Below, piece by piece: positions 32,529 through 41,479 of a stretch of DNA of 64,000 bases. This DNA comes from CAWDPQ01 sp049642465 (GTDB taxonomy: Bacteria; Acidobacteriota; Vicinamibacteria; Vicinamibacterales; 2-12-FULL-66-21): positions 32,997-96,996 of the forward strand of contig JBAROV010000175.1 of NCBI GenBank assembly GCA_049642465.1, in the 5' to 3' direction. The first letter of the stretch is position 1, and each line of letters begins with the position of its first letter. Position numbers and translations under genes: made by a program. The notes beneath the pieces are model-generated. The model was not told where the DNA came from. It searched no databases and saw only the letters and a program-made list of their open reading frames with translations.

Positions 32529-35500
32529 CTAGAAGCTGAAGCGGAGCGCGAGACGTCCCATTCGCTCCGGATAGTTTCCGTTGATCCCCGTGATCTGCCC
32601 GAAGGTGCCCGAGGTCAGGCTCCCGTTCGGATTGCCGAACACTTCATTGTTCGTCACATTCGCGGCTTCCAACCGCAGCTCGAGCCGCCGGCTTCCGCTA
32701 ACCGGAAAGACGCGGAAGACCGAGAAATCGAGGTTCCAACCGCCAGGACCATGGAATTGATTCCGCCAGACATTGCCGAAACGCACTCCCGTCGGCTGGG
32801 CGAATGCGCGGGTATCGAACCACGCCCCTTCGGCGCCGATCTTGTCGGTGATTGAGAAGGTCCCTACCAAGTCGGCCGTTTGCATGTTCGTGGGTGTATT
32901 CAGCTGCGTGCCACTTGCCGTGACGGTAAAAGGGGTGCCGCTGAAAATCGCCAGCACGCCGTTCACCTGCCAATCGCTGACGATGGCAGCCCCGACATTG
33001 CTGTAGCCGCTCCCGTTGTTCTGCCATGGCAACTGATAGGCAAAACCCAGCTGGAAGTTGTGACGGCGATCGAATCCGGCTTGGGCCCAGTTGCGGTGGA
33101 GCTCAGTCGGCGTGTTGTAGCTGAGCGTCGCCCTGCCATCTCCGTCGGATTCGTTCATGGCCTTGCTCAGGGTATAAGCCCCCTTGAAGAGCAGACCGTG
33201 AGTGAATGGTTTGTTGAGCGCGACCTGCAGCGAGTTGTACCGCGTTCTAAGACGCTGCCCCCACGAGTTGATGGCGATGAAACGCCCGAACGACGCGTAC
33301 GGGCGGCCCGCCGTGCCGACACCCAGCGCTTGCGGCGCGTTGATGTCGAGCGCAGCGTACCCACCCGTCCCCTTTGCCCCCACGTAGGCCACGTCAACGG
33401 ACACATCGAGCGGCAGGCGCCGCTCAAACGCGACGTTCCACGTGTGGACGTACCCGCGGTCGATGTTGTCGATCTCCGGCGTGTATTCTGCGGCCGACCG
33501 ATCGAGCGGCACGCGACCCGAGCTCACATCGGGACCCACGATCGTCGGGATGCCTTGCTGGAGCGTGCCGTAGTAGGCATATGGCTCGGGATTGACGAAG
33601 GTCGATGCAATCGTGATCGGATAATCGTTGTCCCCACGCACGGCACGCGCCCACGCCTGCGCGTTATACGTCAAGCCGTAACCGGTGCGGAGCACGGTCT
33701 TCTCGTTCAATCGATAGATCGCGCCCAGCCGCGGCGCGAAATTGTCCAGACCCGCTTTCATCCCGTTCGCCTGCGGATTGCCGCCGCGACCGGCCACAAT
33801 CACCTCGAGATTCGTCAGATCGAGGCGGTCGAGGCCGCGCCCGTCGGCACGGCTCATGATCGGGTAGTACTCCCAGCGCAGGCCGAGATCAAGCGTGAGC
33901 CGCGAGCTCACGTTCCACCGGTCGCGCAGGTACAGCGCGTGCTGCCATTCACGCGAGGTCATCAGCTCGTTCTGCACGCTTTTGTTAACCGTGCCAACGA
34001 ACCCCAGCATGAACGACGCCCACTGGTTGTAGAAGTTCGTTGTCGATCCGCCGCGAAGTCCCGTGGTATTCCCACCAAAGCTGAATCGGCCGCGGGGGTT
34101 ACCGGTTTCCGGTTGCCAGTGATCCAGATACAGGAAATTCAGGAAATAGCCGCCGCGGATGTCGTGGCGTCCTGCGAGCTTCGTGATGTTGGTCGCCACG
34201 GAATAGGTGCGCTCGTCTCGGAAGATGGGGTTCCAGCCATCGCGGTTGCCCACGTCGCTAAAGCCCGTTTCGAACTCCGGATACCCCGCATAGCGCTGGT
34301 CCCCAATCCCCTGATCGTTCGCGCCGGGAATGCCGAGCACATCGAGTCCGAAATTCCCCGCGTTGAAATCCGGACCCAACACATCCTGATCCTGACGCGA
34401 GAAGCCGAAGGTCTGGTCCATTAACAATGTCGGCGTGAGCGTCCACGTCTGGCCGGTCGTGAACTGATACACCTTGGTGAATCCGCCGTCCCCCTCCGCG
34501 TTCGGATCCGGCCCCAGGTAGTTCGTGAGGTCATCGACGACGGCGTTCATGTGGCTGTACTTGCCCCAAATCTGGTGCGCCGACGTCCGATTCCAGTTCA
34601 GTTTGAAGTCGTAGTTGTCGCGATCCACATGACGCGTCTCCTCCCGCCGGTAGTTTCGCGTCAGACCGCCCGCTCCGATCCCCGGCTGATTGGGCAACGG
34701 AAAGAGCTGCAGGATCTTCAGTGAAATCGGATTCAAGCGGGACGTGGGGATCTGGTTGCCGGGAAACGGTTGCCGTCCGGTCCCATTGGCGGCACCGGTC
34801 GTTGGATCGAATATCACTTGCAGGGAACCATTGGTATTCCGCGCCTGGCTGAAATCTCCGGCGCGCAGCGCGGCGTCGGGCACGGTGAATTCCGTAAACA
34901 GGCTCTGCGTCCGCTTGTACCCCTCGTACGACCCGAAGAAGAACAGCCGGTTGCGGCGAATCGGCCCACCGACCGTAGCTCCAAACGTGTTGGCCGTGAC
35001 CGGCAGCTTCGAGAGCGGCGTCGTCGTGAAGGAGAACGGCGTCGCGTTGAGTTTGTCGCTGTTGTAAAACTCGAATGCGGACCCCTTGAACTGATTCGTG
35101 CCGGACTTGGTGATGACCGTCACGGCCGCGCCGCCGGCCATGCCCTGCTCGGCGTCGAAACTGCTCGTCGAGATATTCACCGTGTCGATCGTTTCCGCCG
35201 GCGAAATGTACATATTGTGATTCGGCAGCCAGATATTCATATTCGTGGCGCCGTCGGTCCGCGTCGAGTTGTTGGTGTTCGCCTGACCGTTGACGTTCGT
35301 CGCAAGCGACCGCGCCGGCGTATCCGTTTCCGCATTCCCGAACGCCATGGGTGTGGTCCCCGGCACGAGGTTCATGAGCGCCTGGTAATTGCGAAAGCGG
35401 TTGAGCGGCATCTGGGTGATTTCGGTGGACTTCAGCTCGGTGCTGACATCCGCCTTGTCTGTTTGCAGCAACTCGGCCGCCGACTGGACAGTGACGCTCT

Positions 35501-35873
35501 CGGTCAAGGCGCCAACCTCCAGCGTCAAATCCACCCGCGAGATCTGTGCGATCGTCACGGGCACATTCGTGCGCACTGCCTCGCGAAAACCAGTGAGTGA
35601 CACCTTGACGTCGTAGGGCCCGGGAAGCACGTTGACGAAGTTGTAGGCGCCTTGCGAGTCAGTGACCGCTTCACGCGTGAGGTTCGTGTTCTTGTTCACG
35701 ATGGTCACCGTGGCACCCGGCACGAGTCCCCCCTGAGCATCTTTTGCGACGCCGACGATGCTCCCGTAGAGGATCTGGCCGGCGAGCGGGGTCGCCAGGG
35801 CGATCACGCTCACGACGCCAGCACCCACAAGGGCCCGAAGACGAAGACGGGACGCCGACACCACTTCACTCAC
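32529..35873 (-). CDS. TonB-dependent receptor, Oar-like (second of a tandem pair)
   Basis: 1114 residues. Signal peptide ends near LATPLAGQ. CarboxypepD_reg-like domain at about 35-120 (GSIVGVAKDAQGGLVPGATV), then a plug with LEVGALTESVTVQSAAELLQ and SSFDAEQGMAGGAAVTVITK, then a large beta-barrel ending in MGRLALRFSF. Its N-terminal 300 residues are almost identical in pattern to the next receptor upstream (36142-39552), so the two are recent tandem paralogues. Start follows a GAGGAAACACCGTGAGTGA stretch. It has its own promoter at 35920-35948 and a terminator-like hairpin downstream. Confidence 0.92.
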   Translation of the reverse strand: MSEVVSASRLRLRALVGAGVVSVIALATPLAGQILYGSIVGVAKDAQGGLVPGATVTIVNKNTNLTREAVTDSQGAYNFVNVLPGPYDVKVSLTGFREAVRTNVPVTIAQISRVDLTLEVGALTESVTVQSAAELLQTDKADVSTELKSTEITQMPLNRFRNYQALMNLVPGTTPMAFGNAETDTPARSLATNVNGQANTNNSTRTDGATNMNIWLPNHNMYISPAETIDTVNISTSSFDAEQGMAGGAAVTVITKSGTNQFKGSAFEFYNSDKLNATPFSFTTTPLSKLPVTANTFGATVGGPIRRNRLFFFGSYEGYKRTQSLFTEFTVPDAALRAGDFSQARNTNGSLQVIFDPTTGAANGTGRQPFPGNQIPTSRLNPISLKILQLFPLPNQPGIGAGGLTRNYRREETRHVDRDNYDFKLNWNRTSAHQIWGKYSHMNAVVDDLTNYLGPDPNAEGDGGFTKVYQFTTGQTWTLTPTLLMDQTFGFSRQDQDVLGPDFNAGNFGLDVLGIPGANDQGIGDQRYAGYPEFETGFSDVGNRDGWNPIFRDERTYSVATNITKLAGRHDIRGGYFLNFLYLDHWQPETGNPRGRFSFGGNTTGLRGGSTTNFYNQWASFMLGFVGTVNKSVQNELMTSREWQHALYLRDRWNVSSRLTLDLGLRWEYYPIMSRADGRGLDRLDLTNLEVIVAGRGGNPQANGMKAGLDNFAPRLGAIYRLNEKTVLRTGYGLTYNAQAWARAVRGDNDYPITIASTFVNPEPYAYYGTLQQGIPTIVGPDVSSGRVPLDRSAAEYTPEIDNIDRGYVHTWNVAFERRLPLDVSVDVAYVGAKGTGGYAALDINAPQALGVGTAGRPYASFGRFIAINSWGQRLRTRYNSLQVALNKPFTHGLLFKGAYTLSKAMNESDGDGRATLSYNTPTELHRNWAQAGFDRRHNFQLGFAYQLPWQNNGSGYSNVGAAIVSDWQVNGVLAIFSGTPFTVTASGTQLNTPTNMQTADLVGTFSITDKIGAEGAWFDTRAFAQPTGVRFGNVWRNQFHGPGGWNLDFSVFRVFPVSGSRRLELRLEAANVTNNEVFGNPNGSLTSGTFGQITGINGNYPERMGRLALRFSF

Positions 35874-35919
35874 GGTGTTTCCTCCTCGCGGTTTTCGAGC
35901 GGGTTTTTAGGACGCGTAT

Positions 35920-35948
35920 TTACTACTACCCAGTACCACCAATGTCAA
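35920..35948 (-). promoter_or_regulatory. promoter of the 35873 receptor gene
   Basis: Minus-strand TTGACA (35948-35943), 17-base spacer, TAGTAA (35925-35920). A GTAGTA word overlaps the -10 and a GCAGGTGCCA lies upstream, echoing the promoters at 39639 and 46579. The untranslated leader would be about 39 bases. Confidence 0.6.
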
Positions 35949-36084
35949 TAACTAATGTTGTAAGTGGCACCTGCGGCAGACACTCGGTTCTTGCGGTGCG
36001 GAATGCGAGCGAGTCGGCCGCCTGGGGAGGGTCTCGGGAAAAGGGGGGAGGAGCGGCAGCACCGGCAACCGGGGCAAAACAGAA

Positions 36085-36114
36085 AAGGCCCGGCAGGAAT
36101 CCCTGCCGGGCCTT
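36085..36114 (-). terminator. Rho-independent terminator of the 36142 receptor gene
   Basis: Perfect 13-bp stem: aaggcccggcagg (36085-36097) and cctgccgggcctt (36102-36114) with a 4-base loop, followed on the minus strand by TTTTCTGTTTT. It lies 28 bases after the receptor stop codon. Confidence 0.92.
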
Positions 36115-36141
36115 CGACTACCTGCCGCCTGGCGGCGGTGA

Positions 36142-39100
36142 TTAGAAGCCGAAACGCACGCCGACGCGAATCTGCCGTTCGACGTACGACGCGTTGGCGT
36201 TGATCGTGCCCCCGCCGCCGGGGATCCCGAGGATCTGCCCGAACGTGCCGTTCTGCAGCCCAGTGTCAGGGTTCGCGAACACCGGGTGGTTCAGGATGTT
36301 GCCGGCCTCGACGCGCAGTTCGAGCCGGCGTGTGCCACCCATGGGAATGGTGCGGAAGAGCGACATGTCGAGCGTCCAGCCGCCAGGTCCGCGGAACTGG
36401 TTGCGCGTGACGTTGCCGATCGTCACGCCTGTCGGCTGCGAGAACATCGTCGTGTCGAACCACTTGCCCGCGGCGCCGATGTTGCCGAGCACCTTGAGGT
36501 CGCCGCCGACGTAGTTGGCGGTCTGGGTAATGCCCGGCGTGTTCAGTGAGGTGCCGCTCGCGGTCACGGAGAATGGAGTGCCGCTGAACGCGCCGAAGAG
36601 ACCGTTCAACTGCCAGTCGCCGAGGATCGCCTTGACGACGTTGCCGTAGCCGCCTCCCTCATGCTGCCAGGGCAGCTGGTACACGAAGCCCGCCTGGAAG
36701 TTGTGCGGACGGTCGAAGCCGGCAAGCGCCCACGAGCGATCCTGGTAGAGCGGATGCGCGCCGAATGCCAGGCCGGTGCGGCCGTCGTTGTCGGACTCGT
36801 TCATCGATCGGCTGTAGGTATACGCGCCCTTTAACATGAAGCGCTGTTTGAACGGCCGGTTGATCGCCACCTGCAACGAGTCGTAGTCGGTGTCGAGCCG
36901 AGCGCCCCAGAGATTGATATCGAGCTGACGGCCGTGGCTGATGAAGTACGGACGGCTGGACGTACCGCCCCCGAGAGTCGTCGGCAGGTTGACATCAATC
37001 CACCCGTACCCGCCAACACCCTTGGCGCCGACGTAGGCCACGTCGACCGAGATATCCAGGGGGAGCCGACGCTCGAACGCCACGTTCCACGTGTGGATCT
37101 TGCCGCGATCGACGTTACCGACTTCTGGGGTCGTCATCCCGACCGAGTTCGGAAGCGCTACGCGGCCGCTGCTCTGGTCAGGTCCGACGACTTGCGGGAT
37201 CCCCTCGCCGAGGCGGTTGTACCACATGAACTGCAACGGCTGCGTGAAAGTGGTCGCCAGCGTGATCGGGTACTGCAAATCACCACGCACCGGACGGCCC
37301 CAACCCATGTTGTTGAACGTCACGCCGTATCCGGCCCGGAGCACCGTCTCGGCGTTCAGGCGATAGACCGCACCGAGACGCGGCGCGAAGTTATCCAGGC
37401 CAGCCTCGAGGCCGACGTTCTTCGGGACGCCGCCGCGGCCGCCAATGATCACCTCGAGAGTGTCCAGGTCGAGACGCTCGAGGCCGCGCCCTTCGGCGCG
37501 GGACATGAGCGGGTAGTACTCCCACCGGAGCCCGAGATCCAGCGTCAGCTTCGACGTCGGCGTCCAGCGGTCGCGGAAGTAGAGCGCGTGCTGCCACTCA
37601 CGGCTGGTCATCAACTCGTTCTGGACGCTCTTCCCCACGTTCGAGGTGAGCCCCATGAGAAAGGCCGCGTACGTGTTGTAGAAGTTTGTGACCTGTCCGC
37701 CCGAGAGCGCGGTCGCATTGCCTGCGAAGTTGAACGCGCCACGGGGGTTGCCGCTCTCGGGCTGCCAGTGATCGAGGAAGAGATAATTCACCGTGTAGCC
37801 GGTCCGCAGGTCGTGGCGCCCCATGTTCTTCGTCAGGTTCGCCGCCAGCGAGTACGTCCGCTCGTCGCGGAAGATCGGATTCCAGCCGTCGCGATTGCCG
37901 ACCGCGGCGAAGCCGGTATTGAACACCGGGTACCCGGCATACCGCTGGTCGTTCAGCCCGGCGTCGTTAGTGCCGGGAATGCCGAGCACGTCGAGACCGA
38001 AATTGCCGACGTTGAAATCCGGCCCGTAGACGTCCTGCTTCTGCCGCGCGAAGCCGAACGTCGCGTCAAACAGCGTGGTCGGGTTGATGGTCCACGTCTG
38101 GCCGTGCGTGGCCGAGTAGACCTTCGTGAAGCCGCCATCGGTGTCGACTTCCGTGTTCGACGGAGTCCCGAGGTAGTTCGACAGGTCGTCCACCACGGCG
38201 TTCATGTAGCTGTACTTGAACCACAACTGGTGCGCCGACGTGCGATTGAGGTTGATCTTCAGGTCGTAATTGTCACGCTCGAACGTGCGGTCCTCGCGAC
38301 GCTGGTAGTTGTTGGTCAACCCGCCGACGCCGATGCCCTGCGCGTTTGGCAGCGGATACAGGTTGAGGACTTTGAGCGCAACCGGATCGATGAGGCTCGC
38401 AGGAATGCGGTTTCCGTCGAATGGCGTGCGGCCGGTCCCGTTCGTGAGCGTCGTCGAGAACGGGTTGTAGATGGTCTGCTGCGTGCCCTGGTTGTTGGTC
38501 GCGGCCGAGAAATCGCCGGACCGCAGCGCGGCATCTGGCACGTTGAAGAACCGGAACTCGCTGTTCGAGCGGCGGAAGCCGTCGTACGATCCGAAGAAGA
38601 ACACTTTGTTCCGGCGGATCGGACCGCCGAAGGTCGCGCCGAAGATGTTGGCTTCGACTGGCAGCTTGTTCGGCTTGCCGCTCTTCGGATTGCAGTTGAT
38701 GCTGCAGGGCGTGAAGTTGTATGCCGTCGCGTTCAGATCCTGATTGTTGAAGAACTCGAATCCGGACCCCTTGAACTGGTTCGTTCCCGACTTCGTGATG
38801 ACCGTGATGGCGGCCCCGCCGGCCATTCCCTGCTCGGCGTCGAAGCTGCTCGTGGAGACGTTCACCGTGTCGATCGTCTCCGCGGGGGAGATGTACATAT
38901 TGTGGTTCGGCAGCCAGATGTTGACGTTGGTGGCACCGTCGGTGCGCGTGGCGTTATTCGTGTTCGCCTGGCCGTTCACGTTGGTCGTCATCGAGCGCGC
39001 GGGCGTGTCCGTTTCCGCATTGCCGAACGACATCGGCATCGTTCCAGGCACCAGGTTCACCAGAGCCTGGTAATTGCGGAACCGGTTGAGCGGCATCTGG

Positions 39101-39552
39101 GTGATCTCGCCGGACTTGAGCTCGGTGCTGACGTCGGCCTTATCCGTCTGCAGGAGTTCGGCCGCCGACTGGACCGTCACCGTTTCGGTGAGCGCCCCGA
39201 CTTCGAGCGTCAAGTCAACGCGCGAGATCTGGCCGATGCTCACCGGCACGTTCGTTCGAAGGGCCTCGCGGAAGCCGGTCAGGGTGATCTTTACGTCGTA
39301 AGACCCCGGCAGGACGTTGACGAGACTGTACGCCCCTTCGGCGTCCGTCGTGGTGTCGCGGGTGAGGTTCGTGTCTTTGTTGACGATCGTGACCGTCGCG
39401 CCGGGGATCACGGCCCCTTGCGGGTCCTTGACGTTGCCAACGATGCTCCCGTAGAGGACCTGCGCCCTCGCCGGGGTGGCCCCGAAGATAATGCCTGCGA
39501 TCGACAGGCACATGATCAGACGAACGATGGATCGCGCTGAACGCTCGCGCAC
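36142..39552 (-). CDS. TonB-dependent receptor, Oar-like (first of a tandem pair)
   Basis: 1136 residues. Signal peptide ends at ...ATPARAQ. CarboxypepD_reg-like domain (GSIVGNVKDPQGAVIPGATV), plug with SSFDAEQGMAGGAAITVITK, and a long barrel ending IRVGVRFGF. Aromatic girdle strands alternate with polar loops as in outer-membrane barrels. Compared with its paralogue at 32529-35873 it has inserts in extracellular loops (for example a CSINCNPKSGKPNK segment), fitting a different ligand. It is preceded by the promoter with two GCACTGC boxes at 39639-39709 and closed by a strong terminator. Confidence 0.93.
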   Translation of the reverse strand: MRERSARSIVRLIMCLSIAGIIFGATPARAQVLYGSIVGNVKDPQGAVIPGATVTIVNKDTNLTRDTTTDAEGAYSLVNVLPGSYDVKITLTGFREALRTNVPVSIGQISRVDLTLEVGALTETVTVQSAAELLQTDKADVSTELKSGEITQMPLNRFRNYQALVNLVPGTMPMSFGNAETDTPARSMTTNVNGQANTNNATRTDGATNVNIWLPNHNMYISPAETIDTVNVSTSSFDAEQGMAGGAAITVITKSGTNQFKGSGFEFFNNQDLNATAYNFTPCSINCNPKSGKPNKLPVEANIFGATFGGPIRRNKVFFFGSYDGFRRSNSEFRFFNVPDAALRSGDFSAATNNQGTQQTIYNPFSTTLTNGTGRTPFDGNRIPASLIDPVALKVLNLYPLPNAQGIGVGGLTNNYQRREDRTFERDNYDLKINLNRTSAHQLWFKYSYMNAVVDDLSNYLGTPSNTEVDTDGGFTKVYSATHGQTWTINPTTLFDATFGFARQKQDVYGPDFNVGNFGLDVLGIPGTNDAGLNDQRYAGYPVFNTGFAAVGNRDGWNPIFRDERTYSLAANLTKNMGRHDLRTGYTVNYLFLDHWQPESGNPRGAFNFAGNATALSGGQVTNFYNTYAAFLMGLTSNVGKSVQNELMTSREWQHALYFRDRWTPTSKLTLDLGLRWEYYPLMSRAEGRGLERLDLDTLEVIIGGRGGVPKNVGLEAGLDNFAPRLGAVYRLNAETVLRAGYGVTFNNMGWGRPVRGDLQYPITLATTFTQPLQFMWYNRLGEGIPQVVGPDQSSGRVALPNSVGMTTPEVGNVDRGKIHTWNVAFERRLPLDISVDVAYVGAKGVGGYGWIDVNLPTTLGGGTSSRPYFISHGRQLDINLWGARLDTDYDSLQVAINRPFKQRFMLKGAYTYSRSMNESDNDGRTGLAFGAHPLYQDRSWALAGFDRPHNFQAGFVYQLPWQHEGGGYGNVVKAILGDWQLNGLFGAFSGTPFSVTASGTSLNTPGITQTANYVGGDLKVLGNIGAAGKWFDTTMFSQPTGVTIGNVTRNQFRGPGGWTLDMSLFRTIPMGGTRRLELRVEAGNILNHPVFANPDTGLQNGTFGQILGIPGGGGTINANASYVERQIRVGVRFGF

Positions 39553-39638
39553 AGCTTCCTCCTGACTCAGTGTTGCCGGACTACATGTAAACGTTGACAG
39601 CCCGGGCTACCTGCCCGGTATGAGACGGTGGTAGTGGC

Positions 39639-39709
39639 TTTCTACTACTGTCTTTGCACTAGGTCAACGATTACATGGCACTGCGCAACGAATGTTTCGC
39701 ACTGCACAA
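39639..39709 (-). promoter_or_regulatory. promoter with two direct GCACTGC boxes, 39552 receptor gene
   Basis: Minus strand: TTGACC (39667-39662), 17-base spacer, TAGAAA (39644-39639). Ten bases upstream of the -35 are two direct copies of sGCACTGCrCAA (plus-strand 39677-39688 and 39698-39709), 21 bp apart, the spacing expected for a dimeric activator on one DNA face. The same arrangement and spacing recur at 46579-46649. Leader of about 80 bases. The second box overlaps the 5' part of the divergent CRTAC1 open frame. Confidence 0.75.
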
Positions 39710-39763
39710 AATCGGGCTCCGGCACCGAGAACTCCCTCGTCTCCCGCTAAAATCGGGGAATCG

Positions 39764-41452
39764 GTGAGTTGCACGGTTTTGCACCCCGCAGGAAGGCTCT
39801 GTGCGTCGCTGGCTTTCGCGACCGCGGTCTCGATGGCTGCTTTCGGCCAATCACCTCCACCTCCCCCCGCCCTGAGCCTGTCGAAGGGCCGAGCCGCCCT
39901 GCGGGAGATCGGCCGTACCGCAGGCCTCGACTTCGTGCACCAGCACTCCCCCACGCCGGAGAAGTACTACGTCGAGAGTGTCCCGGGGGGTCTGGCGGTC
40001 TTCGATTACAACGGCGATGGCCGGCCGGATGTGTTTTTCACGAACGGCGCGGTCACGCCTTCGCTCGAGAAGGCTTCGAGCCGCTACGCGAATCGGCTGT
40101 ATCGGAATGATGGCGCGATGCGGTTTATCGATGTCACGGACGCGGCGGGTACGCGAGGCATCGGCTACGCCATGGGCGCGGCGGCGGCCGACTACGACAA
40201 CGACGGCCACATCGACCTGTTCGTGGCCGGCGTGCGCCAGAACCAGTTGCTCCACAACCGCGGCGACGGGCGATTCGAAGATGTCGCCAGCCGGGCCGGG
40301 ATTGCGAGCGGCGAGTGGTCCGTAGGCGGCAGCTGGTTCGATTACGACAACGACGGCAAACTCGATCTGCTCGTCGTCAACTACGTGCAGTGGTCGGCGG
40401 ATGCGAATCGGTATTGCGGCGACCAGGTTCGGCGCAACCGAATCTACTGCCACCCGCGGTTCTTCACGGGACTCGCGAATCGGTTGTATCGGAATCGCGG
40501 AGATGGCACGTTCGAGGATGTGTCGTCTCGCGCGGGTCTGCAATCGCACATCGGCAAAGGTATGAGCGCCGCCGTCGCCGACTACGACCACGATGGCCGC
40601 GTCGATGCGTTCGTCACCAACGACACCGTGCCGAACTTTCTGTTCCGCAACACCGCCAATGGAACCTTCGCAGAAACCGCACTCCTTGCGGGCATCTCGG
40701 TCCCGGCATCGGGACGGCCTGTCTCTGCGATGGGGGCCGACTTCCAGGATTACGACAACGACGGGTGGGAAGACATCTTCTTCACCGCACTCTCCGGCGA
40801 GACGTTCCCGCTCTTCCGCAACGACGGCAAAGGGGCGTTCGTCGAGACGACCCAGTCGTCCGGGTTGGCAGCGCTCACCACCAAGCGCTCCGGCTGGTGC
40901 GCGGCGTTCGCGGACATCGACAACGATGGCTGGAAGGACATCTTTACGTCGAACTCGCACGTGAACGATCGCATCGGCGAATCGGAAGCCGTGGGATGGA
41001 AGCAGGCCAACAGCCTGTTCGTCAACGACACCCGCGGCCACTTTCGTGATGCCACCGCGGAATCAGGGCTGGACCAGGCTGTTGCCGTTCACCGGGGATG
41101 CGGTATCGCCGATTTCGATGCCGACGGCCGTCTCGACATCGTCGTGCTGTCGCTTGGCGATCGCGCGGAACTGTGGAAGAACGAGAGTGCACCCCAGCAC
41201 CACTGGCTCATCGTCCATCCGGTTGGAACGAAGAGCAATCGAGATGGCATCGGTGCGCGCATCACCATAGGAAAGCAGGTCAGGACGATGACCACGGCCG
41301 TTGGATATGCGTCTTCAACGCTTGCGGGAGCGCACTTTGGGTTGGGCTCTGATGACCGACCTGTGTCCGTCGAGATTCACTGGCCTTCAGGAATCCGGCA
41401 AGTAGTGAACGACGTAAAGCCGAATCAAGTACTGGAAGTGCGCGAAAAGTAA
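39764..41452 (+). CDS. CRTAC1-like FG-GAP/VCBS and ASPIC/UnbV protein
   Basis: 562 residues from the GTG at 39764, seven bases after GGGGA; an ATG at 39692 lies inside the divergent promoter boxes and would leave the signal peptide internal. Signal-like segment RLCASLAFATAVSMAAFG, then a palindromic repeat translated as ALSLSKGRA. The propeller opens with GRTAGLDFVHQHSPTPEKYY and has about seven VCBS loops (DYNGDGRPDVFF, DYDNDGHIDLF). It ends in ASPIC/UnbV (NRDGIGARITIGKQV, VSVEIHWPSG). It is divergent from the receptor at 39552 and convergent with the TPR gene at 41478. Confidence 0.9.
   Translation: MSCTVLHPAGRLCASLAFATAVSMAAFGQSPPPPPALSLSKGRAALREIGRTAGLDFVHQHSPTPEKYYVESVPGGLAVFDYNGDGRPDVFFTNGAVTPSLEKASSRYANRLYRNDGAMRFIDVTDAAGTRGIGYAMGAAAADYDNDGHIDLFVAGVRQNQLLHNRGDGRFEDVASRAGIASGEWSVGGSWFDYDNDGKLDLLVVNYVQWSADANRYCGDQVRRNRIYCHPRFFTGLANRLYRNRGDGTFEDVSSRAGLQSHIGKGMSAAVADYDHDGRVDAFVTNDTVPNFLFRNTANGTFAETALLAGISVPASGRPVSAMGADFQDYDNDGWEDIFFTALSGETFPLFRNDGKGAFVETTQSSGLAALTTKRSGWCAAFADIDNDGWKDIFTSNSHVNDRIGESEAVGWKQANSLFVNDTRGHFRDATAESGLDQAVAVHRGCGIADFDADGRLDIVVLSLGDRAELWKNESAPQHHWLIVHPVGTKSNRDGIGARITIGKQVRTMTTAVGYASSTLAGAHFGLGSDDRPVSVEIHWPSGIRQVVNDVKPNQVLEVREK
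39869..39889. repeat. palindromic dispersed repeat inside a CRTAC1 gene
   Basis: GCCCT/AGGGC arms around gagcctgtcga. Translated as LSLSKG just after the signal peptide. Second copy of the element at 3726-3748. Confidence 0.75.
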
Positions 41453-41454
41453 CA

Positions 41455-41479
41455 AGCTGGAAGCTGGAAGCCGGAAGCT
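41455..41479. repeat. gctggaagc repeat at a convergent gene junction
   Basis: Three direct agctggaag/ccggaagc units between the CRTAC1 stop (41450-41452) and the TPR stop (41478-41480). Same family as 7971-8043 and 58584-58653. Confidence 0.65.

Noticed and set aside
36934..39540. 868-codon open frame on the plus strand opposite the receptor gene
   Set aside because: It is the antisense shadow of a GC-rich receptor gene; it has no signal, domain or ribosome site, and its composition (Arg, Val, Asp, His runs) is typical of such shadows. The same holds for 44639-46318, 29151-30695, 32880-34424, 26097-27470 and 16359-18014.
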